Both the position numbers and the translations under genes were made by a program. From contig JAILPK010000037.1 of the NCBI GenBank assembly GCA_024699495.1, positions 114,457 to 178,456 of the forward strand: 64,000 bases of DNA, read 5' to 3'. The notes beneath the pieces were generated by a model. The model was not told the DNA's origin. It was given only the letters and a program-made list of their open reading frames with translations, and did no database searches. This document shows positions 1 to 8,707 of this stretch, piece after piece (the first letter of the stretch is position 1; each line of letters starts with the position of its first letter). The stretch comes from Bacteroidaceae bacterium (lineage in GTDB: Bacteria > Bacteroidota > Bacteroidia > Bacteroidales > Bacteroidaceae).

Positions 1-204
1 ATATATTGTAAAATTTATAATAATGTCTCATTTACGAACTAGAAAATACTCTAGATAAATAATTAAAGGTTAAAACAAAATGGCAAATGAACTGCTATTG
101 TTGAGAATATGAAGAACACAAGCGAGGGACATCTGTTTATGACTAAGGTCTGGAATGCAATTCTCACAAAAAATTACTCTCTATAATTATTATCGAGTAT
201 TTTT

Positions 205-235
205 TTTGCCAATAAAGTTTTAACGAGTATATTTG
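205..235 (+). promoter_or_regulatory. Bacteroidetes promoter of the lyase-like gene
   Basis: TTTG at 205-208 and TATATTTG at 228-235 are separated by exactly 19 bases, the consensus Bacteroidetes -33/-7 arrangement. It would start a transcript near 240, about 135 bases before the first codon of the lyase-like gene. Nothing else was recognised in bases 1-204. Confidence 0.75.
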
Positions 236-374
236 CGGCATCTTTCAGGAATCAGAGGCTTGGTTCTCCGTAGGGATAATGTCTGAAATATCTCATAACG
301 GTGCTATAACCGATGGACTCAAAAGCTATGCTCCTTTTAATCTAGAATCCTATTGCAACAACAAAACAAAGAAT

Positions 375-3164
375 ATGATGAAGATCCTTTTCATTGCATT
401 TATGGCAACCATAAGCATCGTTGCCAATGCACAAACTACAGAATATAACACAAACCGGGGATTCATCCATCCGGGAGGCCTTCACACACAGGCAGACTTT
501 GACCGTGTGAAAGCACAGCTTGCCGCCAACAACACCAAGGTCAAACAGGCTTATGCCAAACTGACTTCGGCAGCATATTCACAAGCAAACGTGCAGACAT
601 ATCCTTCAGAAGTTATTGTCCGGGGAGGCGGCAACGGCGAGAACTACATCAACGCATGCCGAGGAGCAGCCATGGCATATCAGAACGCTCTTAGATGGAA
701 AATTGCAGGCACAAAGGCAAATGCAGAAGCAGCCGTGAGAATACTTATGGCATGGGCAAACACGACAAAGGATGTGAGCGGCGATTCCAATTATGCGCTG
801 GCATCGGGGCTCTATGGATATCAGTTTGCTCAGGCCGCCGAACTCATGCGCGACTATGAAGGATGGAAGGCAGAGGACTTCAAGCTCTTCCAGCAATGGA
901 TGCTCACCGTGTGGTATCCGAAAGCTATCGGTTTTCTGCGAGGGCGCAATGGCACATGGGAGAATGCGGGCAAATGGTGGAAGGCGCCAGGGCATTATTG
1001 GAGCAACTGGGGTCTGTGTAACGCCATGTGTGTGGCGTTGATAGGGATTCTTTGCGACGATGTTTACATCTATAACCAAGGCATGTCGTACTATAAATAT
1101 GACCAGTGCGCGACCTTCCAGGAGCCTCGGACAGAAGTGCCGATAAAGAACGACGGTCTGACTGAATTTCTGGGTAATCTAGTTGTAACCACCTATACCT
1201 CGGAACTAGAGACAGGGGCTTATGGCATGTTGGGGCAGATGAATGAGAGTGGGCGTGACACAGGTCATTCTGCTATGGCACTCGGTCTGGCAGTGGATAT
1301 GGCCAAAATTGGGTGGAGCCAGGGAGACGACCTTTTTGCCTACATGGACCATAGGCTGGCGGCCGGAATCGAATATGTAGCTGCCCAAACTCAAAGCGTT
1401 GAGAATCTGCCTTGGGTTAACTATATTTATGGAAGCAGTGGATATTACTATTCCGACTCTCGCGCCTGGCTGATGACTGCCCCGGCTATGGGCGCCCAGA
1501 CGCGGCCCTATTGGGGCACAGTCATTGGCATCTACGAAGGTGTTAAGGGGGTGAAGATGCCTTTCTCTGAAGTGTCGTATAACAATATGGGCATCGACGA
1601 AGGCGGACAGGGAAGCACTAGTGGCGGCTATGACCATCTTGGATACAGTGTGTTGATGAATACACGCGACGAGCAGCTATGTCCCGCAGAAAAAACACCT
1701 ACCGAACTGACTCCAAAAATAGAATACAGCGGCACACTCACCACAAACCTCATCCCCAGCCTCGCTCTGGAAAGGACGCGCGGAATGGTGAACGGGAAGG
1801 TAATAAGTCACAACGAGATGGGCGGTATTGTCAACACATACTCCATAAATAACAACACTTGTGTTCCTAAGGGGCAGACACTGAAACTCATGCCTCAGCT
1901 CCCAGAAGGAGAAGAAGATACAGGTATATGGCGATGGGAGACAGGGGAAACGACACGTGACATCACCGTGTCGTCTGACAGCAGCTATATCTACCGTGTT
2001 ACTTACACCAACAAAAACGGCATCGAGAGCGAACTGTGTTTTCCGATAGCCAGCAACGCCGACTGCCGTCCCGACCAGCTCGTGACCACCATAACGAATA
2101 ATAATGTCGTCACAAACGGAACCACGGCAAGAGTGCTGTATGGAAAAACAGTAAAGCTGTCAGCCTCTTCGCCCATTGGTTTCGGAACATGGAAATGGAC
2201 GGGCAACAAGACCACACAGGAGATAACAACAACGGCCCTGCGAAATGCCACTGATTACAAACTGGAATACACCAACCAAGGAGGCGCTGTGACTTCCGTC
2301 AACTTCCATCTGGATGTTTTGGCGGCTTCCCCTTATGCTATGGTTGATTCTGTCAGCACCTCCTTAACGGAGGAGTCTGCAACACTTGTCGCTAACAAGT
2401 TCCTGGCACTTAACACTGCCGTATGCGCGAAGGCAGGCAGCAAGGTTACTCTCGGACTCACGCTACCATCTGCAGTAAAGGCTTCTGGCGTAATCTGGGA
2501 AGACGGCACCACAGGCAATGAACTCGTCATCTCCGGCATACAACAGAGCAAAACGTTTGTTGCCAAATTCTCACTTGCCGGCGAAGAGGTTGAGATGCGT
2601 TTCAATGTGATGCTGATTGCTGAAGAGGCCTCAGTAATAGAAGCAGGCACATACCGTATGCGCCACGTAGCATCGGACACCTATCTGACTACTCAGGAGA
2701 AGAACAAAGCAGCCACATTTGAGCCGCTGCGTGATAACGACGCCTCACAGATATGGTTCGTTGACCACAATGCTACGCCCAAATATACATTTACTAGCCT
2801 TTCAAATTCAGACAGCTTGCAGATAAACGCTTCAGGCAGAGTAGTCAGCTCTGCATTTTATCCTTTATTCATAGACCAAGCTGTTGGTACTGATCGAATT
2901 GCCATCCACACCTCCGCCACATCTCCAAAATACTGGGATGTAACAGAAGATGGTCTTGAGACAGCAAGCGCCACGAGTCTGCTCTACTTCCCATTCCAAC
3001 TCATAGCAGTGGGCACAGAAGACGGTGTCCAAAGCCCGATTGCCACGTCAGACGAACACACAGGAAATGAAAATGTATTCGACCTGAGCGGACGAAATAT
3101 GACTGGCCGAAGATTGACCAAGGGGGTCTATGTCAGTAAGAACAGGAAAATTTTAGTCAAGTGA
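375..3164 (+). CDS. secreted alginate-lyase-family (PL38/PL5-like) protein
   Basis: This is a secreted protein of about 929 residues. I start it at the ATG at 375 (the ATG at 378 is equally possible) because a signal peptide follows at once (MKILFIAFMATIS...ANAQ); an upstream ATG at 279 would put 32 unrelated residues before it. Residues about 20-420 contain FIHPGGLHT near the N-terminus and an alpha-helical toroid-like pattern with many Trp/Tyr/His, as in the alginate lyase superfamily (PL5/PL38), which cleaves uronic-acid polysaccharides by beta-elimination. The middle third looks like Ig-like beta domains, then a ricin-like segment near residues 760-880. The end, GVYVSKNRKILVK, resembles the short C-terminal tails of many Bacteroidales secreted proteins. 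No SusC/D pair lies nearby. The substrate is not predictable. Its 3' end overlaps the converging phosphatase gene by 8 bp. Confidence 0.72.
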   Translation: MMKILFIAFMATISIVANAQTTEYNTNRGFIHPGGLHTQADFDRVKAQLAANNTKVKQAYAKLTSAAYSQANVQTYPSEVIVRGGGNGENYINACRGAAMAYQNALRWKIAGTKANAEAAVRILMAWANTTKDVSGDSNYALASGLYGYQFAQAAELMRDYEGWKAEDFKLFQQWMLTVWYPKAIGFLRGRNGTWENAGKWWKAPGHYWSNWGLCNAMCVALIGILCDDVYIYNQGMSYYKYDQCATFQEPRTEVPIKNDGLTEFLGNLVVTTYTSELETGAYGMLGQMNESGRDTGHSAMALGLAVDMAKIGWSQGDDLFAYMDHRLAAGIEYVAAQTQSVENLPWVNYIYGSSGYYYSDSRAWLMTAPAMGAQTRPYWGTVIGIYEGVKGVKMPFSEVSYNNMGIDEGGQGSTSGGYDHLGYSVLMNTRDEQLCPAEKTPTELTPKIEYSGTLTTNLIPSLALERTRGMVNGKVISHNEMGGIVNTYSINNNTCVPKGQTLKLMPQLPEGEEDTGIWRWETGETTRDITVSSDSSYIYRVTYTNKNGIESELCFPIASNADCRPDQLVTTITNNNVVTNGTTARVLYGKTVKLSASSPIGFGTWKWTGNKTTQEITTTALRNATDYKLEYTNQGGAVTSVNFHLDVLAASPYAMVDSVSTSLTEESATLVANKFLALNTAVCAKAGSKVTLGLTLPSAVKASGVIWEDGTTGNELVISGIQQSKTFVAKFSLAGEEVEMRFNVMLIAEEASVIEAGTYRMRHVASDTYLTTQEKNKAATFEPLRDNDASQIWFVDHNATPKYTFTSLSNSDSLQINASGRVVSSAFYPLFIDQAVGTDRIAIHTSATSPKYWDVTEDGLETASATSLLYFPFQLIAVGTEDGVQSPIATSDEHTGNENVFDLSGRNMTGRRLTKGVYVSKNRKILVK

Positions 3165-4989
3165 CGGAGTGAGGCGCATAGCGGATGGCCAGCATAGTGA
3201 GGTCATCACTCTGCTCTGCATCGCCGACAAACCGGGAGACTGCGTCAGACATGAAATTAACTAGCTCTTCTGATTTGTATATCACAGAGTCCGGCTCGCT
3301 CTTTGTTTCGGTTTTGCTATCTATAAGAACAGCCTGCCGGGCCATCTCAGCCATACGTTGCTGACCAAACTGAGCATGTGTGCTGTCCTCAGCCTCGGTG
3401 AGGCCGTCAGTATAGAGAAATATGGTGGTCAGAGGGTATATTACGGCCTCTTGCCCGATATAATCCCACCCCGCCATGAGACCCACGGGGATATTATGCT
3501 CCACCGGGAGATGCCCTATGCCTCTACCGACTAAAAGAGGAGGCTCATGGCCTGCATTGCAGTAGTGCATGAGTCCGCTCTGCAAATCCAAGACCCCCAC
3601 GAACAAGGTAACAAACATCTCAGACTTGTTCATATCGGTCATCGATTCGTTGATATTGCGGACTATGTCGGCCGGCTGATCATGATTGGATGCCACAGAG
3701 CGGAAAAGACTGCGAGTCACTGCCATCACGAGTGAGGCAGGAACGCCCTTTCCAGCGACGTCGCCTATGCAGAAAAAGAACTGATTGTCACGGATGAAAA
3801 AGTCATAAAGGTCACCGCCGACTTCCTTCGCAGGGGTGATTGAAGCAAATACATCAATGTCCTTTCTTTGCGGGAATGGCGGGAACGTTTTCGGCAACAT
3901 GCTATCCTGAATATCACGGGCTATCCGGAGTTCGCTTCCAATACGTTCCTTTACAGCGTTAGCCTCTTGGAGTGAGCGGACACTGCGCGCCACCCGATAT
4001 ATGATATAACAGAGCAGAGCCAGGCCGATGAGCATCAGAAGCATGAGGTTAAAACCTACCTGACGCAATCCCCTGTATATCTCATCATCGCTGCATACAA
4101 CGGCCATCGACCATCCGTTGGTGCCCTCCACAGGAGCGTAGAAAACGTAATGCTTTTTGCCCGCATTGTCCCTAATGGAGTTGTAACCTCTGTTGCCGCC
4201 TAACATCTGCCGATTTATCTGTCTCACTGTTGTGTCGTGGACGCTGGCAGTAATTTCATTAATATTACCCTGCATGATGAGAGTATCGACAGGGCAAGCC
4301 ATGACCTGACCCAAACGGGAAAGCAGGAAATTAAAACTCGAAGGGTAAATGTGGTTGGCATTGATTACATCGGCAAGCCACTCTAAGGAGACGTCAGCCC
4401 CGATAAGAGCTACGGTCTGACCAGAGGCGTCGTGAATTGGGAACAGGTAAGAGCTGAGCATCATTTTGGCTCCGCTATCGTCATAGTACGGTTCACTCCA
4501 ATAGCCGTTCCCTGCCTTCAGACCATTCAGGTAAAACTCCGCATTGAGATAGTCGTGGTCAGCGCTTCCAATCTGTTTGTATTCCATTGTGCCGTCAGGG
4601 TGCTTTGCCACATAAGGCTCGAACCATCGTCCATACTGAGGATAATAGTCAGCAGTAAATATCAAGGCCGCCCCGACGATAGACTGATTCTGCTTCACCA
4701 AATGCTGCAGCACTGAGCAAATGGAATCTGGCTCTGACAGAGTTTTCTCGAATAGCCACGTAGAATTCTGCACCGCGGTCTGCACATTCACCATCACCTT
4801 TTGAATCTCAAGATTCTTGACCTGCAGTTCTGACTCAGCGCGATGTCTCACCGCTTCCTTTATGCCTTCTCGGGCATACCAATACTGCACAGCTGAAATC
4901 ACCTCAATCAACACCGCAACGGTAATAATAATAGCGAGTGTCGATTTCGAGCGCAAAGACTCCGGTCGGAGTTTTTTGATAATGTTCAT
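3157..4989 (-). CDS. membrane sensor with SpoIIE/PP2C-type serine phosphatase domain
   Basis: This 610-residue protein has an N-terminal membrane helix (about 17-37), a periplasmic dCache-like sensor region (about 40-310), a second helix (about 313-333), a linker and a C-terminal PP2C/SpoIIE phosphatase. The phosphatase begins near ARDIQDSMLPKTFPP and carries GGDLYDFF, GDVAGKGVPASL and a terminal SDDLTMLAIRY; these Asp residues bind the metal ions. Such enzymes dephosphorylate STAS-domain anti-anti-sigma factors when an extracellular signal is sensed. It is the last gene of a three-gene operon and overlaps the upstream STAS-kinase gene by 4 bp (ATGA). Its natural substrate is probably the STAS domain encoded next door. 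The ligand of the sensor is unknown. Confidence 0.88.
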   Translation of the reverse strand: MNIIKKLRPESLRSKSTLAIIITVAVLIEVISAVQYWYAREGIKEAVRHRAESELQVKNLEIQKVMVNVQTAVQNSTWLFEKTLSEPDSICSVLQHLVKQNQSIVGAALIFTADYYPQYGRWFEPYVAKHPDGTMEYKQIGSADHDYLNAEFYLNGLKAGNGYWSEPYYDDSGAKMMLSSYLFPIHDASGQTVALIGADVSLEWLADVINANHIYPSSFNFLLSRLGQVMACPVDTLIMQGNINEITASVHDTTVRQINRQMLGGNRGYNSIRDNAGKKHYVFYAPVEGTNGWSMAVVCSDDEIYRGLRQVGFNLMLLMLIGLALLCYIIYRVARSVRSLQEANAVKERIGSELRIARDIQDSMLPKTFPPFPQRKDIDVFASITPAKEVGGDLYDFFIRDNQFFFCIGDVAGKGVPASLVMAVTRSLFRSVASNHDQPADIVRNINESMTDMNKSEMFVTLFVGVLDLQSGLMHYCNAGHEPPLLVGRGIGHLPVEHNIPVGLMAGWDYIGQEAVIYPLTTIFLYTDGLTEAEDSTHAQFGQQRMAEMARQAVLIDSKTETKSEPDSVIYKSEELVNFMSDAVSRFVGDAEQSDDLTMLAIRYAPHSVT

Positions 4990-6236
4990 AACTTCCAGGT
5001 TTGAAATGTTTGACAGACATATTTAATATGGTCAAAACGGCTGGCAACACGCTCTCTGAAACGTTCCTGGCACTCACGAATCAATTCTTCCGGGAAGGAG
5101 TCAGATAGAGAGAGCCAATTGAAGTTTCGCACACATGCTGCCACCTCTATCTGGGCTTTTCGCTGTGCTATCATATCGGCAGGCAAGTCTTGCAGATAGT
5201 GGCCAATGGCAATATTCCACATCTTGTTTCCCAGCTCGCGCGGCATCCCGATAATCGCATCATAGTCTCCAATCAAGCTGACCATCGCAGAATGGATGTG
5301 CCCGAGATCCAGCATGGGATGACCATAGCCCATCTCTCCCATATCTATAAGCATTAGTTCATTGTCCTGCACCAAGATATTCTTAGTCTGCAGATCCATG
5401 TGCAACATACGGTTAGCATCCGGAATGAAATCCAAAATATATAGCAACATATCCACACTTTCCTGAGGGAAGTAGCGACGAATGTACTCAACCTGCTGCC
5501 GCTCATTGTCAATGGCTGACGGCACACCGCTCCCTGCCGGCACTTCAATGTCGTGAATCTGACGCATCAGTTCGGCATATTTCACAGCATATTCTTCAAT
5601 ACGTTCGGGGTGTTTCTTCACGACACTGCTCAACGTATCAGCTTGAAGCAATTCATAAACCAAGCCTAAGCGCTCCCGCCCGCTCTCTTCGGACACAGTC
5701 ACTTTTACGATATCAAAAGATATGGCGGTAGGCATTCCCAAAACGAAAGCTTCTTTGGACATCGTGATTTCGTGCCGCACTTCGTCTAAGGTAGTACCCT
5801 CGCGGAAGACTTTTATTATGGTGTCTCCATCTAGCCTGAACACGGTGCCTACGCCTCCGGCGCCAACCACCTGACAACCATCCACGCTCAACTGCCTCAA
5901 GGAACGTTCTACAGTCAGAATTTTAGTAAAGCCAGTGGTTTCAAGGACGTCATAAACCTGCGGCTGCACTTCTACCACACGGAAATCCTTGTAGCGTTTC
6001 GAAAGCGAGAGCAAGATTCGAAGGCCCGAACTCGAGATATATTCCAACTCAGAGGCGTCAAGAGTAATTCGCCGGAAAGACGGTTCCGACGAAGTGCCCG
6101 CATCTGGGACGGCGATTTTGTTCAGACCGTTTGTAATCGTCATGCTGACCTCTGACGAGGTAGCTGTATCCAAGCGTCCTGTTACTGTTATGATTATTTC
6201 GTCGCCTTGTTGTTTGATCGTCGCAGCCATAATCAT
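4986..6236 (-). CDS. STAS domain fused to aminoglycoside-phosphotransferase-like kinase
   Basis: This 416-residue protein joins two domains. Residues 1-115 are a STAS (anti-sigma-factor antagonist) domain: GRLDTATSSE, then D60 and a SSSGLR motif at 68-73, where RsbV/SpoIIAA-type proteins carry the regulatory serine. Residues 120-416 are a protein-kinase-like fold: Gly-rich loop VGAGGVGTV (124-132), Lys142, HMDLQTKN with D281 and N286, and IDMGE with D298 in the DFG position. This is the pattern of choline/aminoglycoside phosphotransferases. The gene overlaps both neighbours by ATGA, so all three are probably translationally coupled. In a partner-switching circuit the STAS domain would be phosphorylated by the RsbW-like protein and dephosphorylated by the SpoIIE-type protein. 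The target of the kinase domain is unknown. An alternative start lies two codons downstream. Confidence 0.85.
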   Translation of the reverse strand: MIMAATIKQQGDEIIITVTGRLDTATSSEVSMTITNGLNKIAVPDAGTSSEPSFRRITLDASELEYISSSGLRILLSLSKRYKDFRVVEVQPQVYDVLETTGFTKILTVERSLRQLSVDGCQVVGAGGVGTVFRLDGDTIIKVFREGTTLDEVRHEITMSKEAFVLGMPTAISFDIVKVTVSEESGRERLGLVYELLQADTLSSVVKKHPERIEEYAVKYAELMRQIHDIEVPAGSGVPSAIDNERQQVEYIRRYFPQESVDMLLYILDFIPDANRMLHMDLQTKNILVQDNELMLIDMGEMGYGHPMLDLGHIHSAMVSLIGDYDAIIGMPRELGNKMWNIAIGHYLQDLPADMIAQRKAQIEVAACVRNFNWLSLSDSFPEELIRECQERFRERVASRFDHIKYVCQTFQTWKL

Positions 6237-6673
6237 TGGGATTTTATAGTTTTTATCAATGTTAGTATATTCTCATTGTCACGCCGCTCATAGCGGATTT
6301 CATCCATATAATGACGCATTAGGAAGATGCCCAACCCGCCTATCTTACGTTTTTCGGCACTCTCGCTGATATCTGGAACATCTTTCGCTGTAGGATCAAA
6401 CGGCCGGCCTTGGTCACGGACTTCAAAGATGAGTCTTTCCCCGCATTTTAAGACTTTAAGAACCACTTTTCCCTTTACACCATCTGGATAAGCATAGCTG
6501 ATGGCATTTGCTACTGCCTCTTCAACAGCCACATTCACTGCTGTAGCATCTGCAATGTCAAGATACAAGTCCGTGCAGATTTCATTTACGAATACGCCCA
6601 AACGGCTCACTTCTTGAACCTCGTTGTCCAGAACGATATCCTTTATTTGCATGTCAGAATCGGCAAATGACAT
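6233..6673 (-). CDS. RsbW-like anti-sigma factor serine kinase (HATPase_c)
   Basis: This 146-residue protein is a GHKL-type ATP-binding kinase of the RsbW/SpoIIAB kind. The N box is VAVEEAVANAISYAYP, the G1 box FEVRDQGRPFDPT and the G2 box IGGLGIFLMR. I start it at the ATG at 6673: the only longer reading begins with a TTG that lies inside the predicted -7 promoter element (6701-6708) and so cannot be translated from that promoter. It is the first gene of the operon and overlaps the STAS-kinase gene by 4 bp. Such kinases bind either a sigma factor or an unphosphorylated STAS protein. No sigma factor gene is present in the window, so the output is unknown. Confidence 0.85.
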   Translation of the reverse strand: MSFADSDMQIKDIVLDNEVQEVSRLGVFVNEICTDLYLDIADATAVNVAVEEAVANAISYAYPDGVKGKVVLKVLKCGERLIFEVRDQGRPFDPTAKDVPDISESAEKRKIGGLGIFLMRHYMDEIRYERRDNENILTLIKTIKSQ

Positions 6674-6700
6674 TTTCTCTTGTTTTTTGAATCGGCGTGG

Positions 6701-6729
6701 CAAATATACGAATTATTCATAAAACCAAA
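6701..6729 (-). promoter_or_regulatory. promoter of the partner-switching operon
   Basis: On the minus strand TTTG (6729-6726) and TATATTTG (6708-6701) are 17 bases apart, slightly tighter than the 19-base norm. The leader would be only about 20 bases, which supports the ATG at 6673 as the start of the RsbW-like gene. Confidence 0.6.
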
Positions 6730-6978
6730 GAATTTCAAATATAAAATCCCATTTTCGTCTCTTTAGGGGAAGGAGATTAAGGGTTAATTTAAGAGTTGGC
6801 TGCGTTAAGCAGAGGCTGGAGGCTGTGGGGGGAGGCCTCGTCTACTTGTCAACTAGTATCAACTCAAATACTCAAATTAGCTGCGTCGAATTGATGAAAA
6901 TCAAGGAATAGGGATATATTTCTCATTAATTCAAGATATATGCAAGCAAATTGAGTCATTTGCTTTACCTTTGCACCA

Positions 6979-7110
6979 TCAAAGAAAGGAAATGGTGTAA
7001 TTTTGAGTATAACAACATTACATTCCTTCTTTCTTAGAGATTAATGTTAGTTAGTTTATAAGGTAAATGATTTGCGAAGCAATTGTCCGTGAGGATAGTT
7101 GCTTTTTTCT
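6979..7110 (+). ncRNA. candidate small RNA between divergent operons
   Basis: A -7-like TACCTTTG at 6966-6973 is followed about 110 bases later by a strong intrinsic terminator (7077-7108), with no plausible reading frame between. The 5' part can pair in two ways: CACCAT with ATGGTG around 6975-6998, or the AAGAAAG stretch with CTTTCTT near 7028-7034. The V-ATPase promoter lies after the terminator, so this is a separate transcript and not a leader of that operon. The -33 element is weak. A 6S-like RNA or another regulatory RNA is possible; I cannot assign a family. The remaining bases between 6730 and 6960 show nothing recognisable. Confidence 0.45.
7077..7108 (+). terminator. intrinsic terminator of the candidate small RNA
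   Basis: AAGCAATTGTCC and GGATAGTTGCTT form a 12-bp stem with two G-U pairs around a GTGA loop, followed by TTTTTTCTTTTTT. Confidence 0.75.
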
Positions 7111-7146
7111 TTTTTCCCCATTTTTAGCCCTTTTTCAGTCTTTTAT

Positions 7147-7177
7147 TTTGCCATACAGCAAATTATCACTAATTTTG
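7147..7177 (+). promoter_or_regulatory. promoter of the V-ATPase operon
   Basis: TTTG at 7147-7150 and TAATTTTG at 7170-7177 are 19 bases apart, a perfect Bacteroidetes spacing. The transcript would start near 7183, about 60 bases before the first gene. Confidence 0.8.
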
Positions 7178-7243
7178 CAACCCGAAAAGGACTCGTAGTT
7201 ATTTTACATTACCAAACCGAGCATAAATCAAATCCCTAAATAT

Positions 7244-7831
7244 ATGGAAAGAATTCAAGAATTGACCGAGAAAATCCGGCTCGAAGGTGTTGAAAAAGGC
7301 AAGGCCGAAGCTGCTGAGATCATAAAAAAAGCCAACGCTGAAGCCGCACAGATTATCTCCGCCGCCAAGGAGCAGGCTGATGCCATCATGCAGCAAGCCA
7401 AGAAGACTAACAGCGAGCTGGAGACAAATACCAAAAGCGAACTGAAGCTGTATCTTGCTCAAGCAATCAACGCACTGAAAAGCGAGGTGACGAACGTGGT
7501 TGGTGACCGCATCGTGGCCAATGCCGTGTCTGAAATGACAGCAAGCAAAGATTTCCTTGGACAGTTTGCAGTGGCTTTGGCTAAGCAATGGACTCAGACT
7601 GAGGATATTGTCATAAGTACTTCTGACGCCGACACCCTAAAGGCTTATTTCGCCAAACAGGCCAAAGAATTGTTGGATAAGGGCGTAACCATTGAGAAGA
7701 TAAATGGCCAACAGGTTATGTTCTCCGTAAAGCCAGCCGACGGTTCCTACCGCGTTGATTTCGGCAAGGAAGAGTTTGAGCGATTCTTCAAGAGTTTCCT
7801 GCGCCCCCAGCTCATAGATATGCTCTTTTGA
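7244..7831 (+). CDS. atpE: V-type ATPase subunit E
   Basis: This 195-residue protein begins with a long charged helix rich in Glu, Lys and Ala (about 1-95), as in the peripheral-stalk subunit E of V/A-type ATPases, and ends in a small globular domain that contacts the top of the catalytic head. It is the first gene of a seven-gene operon in the order E, DUF2764, A, B, D, I, K. A partner subunit G/H is not encoded here, so the stalk may use E with the DUF2764 protein or an unrecognised partner. Confidence 0.85.
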   Translation: MERIQELTEKIRLEGVEKGKAEAAEIIKKANAEAAQIISAAKEQADAIMQQAKKTNSELETNTKSELKLYLAQAINALKSEVTNVVGDRIVANAVSEMTASKDFLGQFAVALAKQWTQTEDIVISTSDADTLKAYFAKQAKELLDKGVTIEKINGQQVMFSVKPADGSYRVDFGKEEFERFFKSFLRPQLIDMLF

Positions 7832-7852
7832 TCCCAAATAATAAATTAATTA

Positions 7853-8692
7853 ATGTATTATACAATACTGACTGGACAGCCCCCTTTGAGGCCCGACAAG
7901 GTTGAGCAACGCGCTTCACTTGCCGAGATGAAGGACATGGTCATAGAGGCAACGAGCGGGAAGGACGCACGCGACGTGCAGACATTCTTCCTCCGATTTG
8001 ACTGTATGAATCTGGTACGCTTGTTGCGAAACGGCAAGACGGAGGAAATCAATCCCCTCGGATTGCTATCGCGCGAGCAGCTTGACGAGCTGATGCTCGG
8101 GCAGGAAGGCACCGGGTGGGGATTAGAGACTCAACCGGAATTCTTACGCGCCTTCACAGCCAGATACCGCAAGAAAGCAAACCAAATCGGTTGGTTCTCT
8201 GCAGACGATATTTTACTGCAATACTATGATTATGCAATAAGCCATTCCGATGGGATTCTGTCAGAATGGTATGAGCTGAATTTAAACCTGCAAAGCCTTA
8301 TGACGGCTTTCATCGCCCGCAAGAACAACTGGCGCGTGGCTGACTATGTCAAGGGCCAAGGCGAGGTATGCGACGCCATACGCAACAGCAGCGCAGCAGA
8401 CTTCGGACTGGCAGCTCAGCTCCCATACATCGATGAGATTATCAAGATTGCAGACGAGCCCGACCCCGTAAGCAAGGAAAAGCAAACGGACGCCTTCAAG
8501 TGGAAATGGCTAGACGAACATTCATTCATGGAACCGTTTGACATCGTAGCACTGATTTTCTATCTTGCACGCACCGAGATGCTTGACCGATGGGATTTGC
8601 TAGATGTGGAACAAGGCAAAGCGCGCTTCACAGCGATAATCAACAACCTGAGAGGAGAAGCCCGCGTCCCTGCAGAATTCATAAGAAAATAA
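7853..8692 (+). CDS. DUF2764 family protein of the V-ATPase operon
   Basis: This 279-residue protein belongs to the family found only in V-ATPase operons of Bacteroidetes, Chlamydiae and relatives, always between subunits E and A. It is soluble and mainly helical, with many Trp and Tyr residues and no signal peptide. The operon lacks a recognisable subunit C (the funnel joining the central stalk to the membrane rotor), and the size and position of this protein fit a divergent replacement; that role is inference. It starts 21 bases after subunit E. Confidence 0.85.
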   Translation: MYYTILTGQPPLRPDKVEQRASLAEMKDMVIEATSGKDARDVQTFFLRFDCMNLVRLLRNGKTEEINPLGLLSREQLDELMLGQEGTGWGLETQPEFLRAFTARYRKKANQIGWFSADDILLQYYDYAISHSDGILSEWYELNLNLQSLMTAFIARKNNWRVADYVKGQGEVCDAIRNSSAADFGLAAQLPYIDEIIKIADEPDPVSKEKQTDAFKWKWLDEHSFMEPFDIVALIFYLARTEMLDRWDLLDVEQGKARFTAIINNLRGEARVPAEFIRK

Positions 8693-8707
8693 AACAACAA
8701 TATAACA

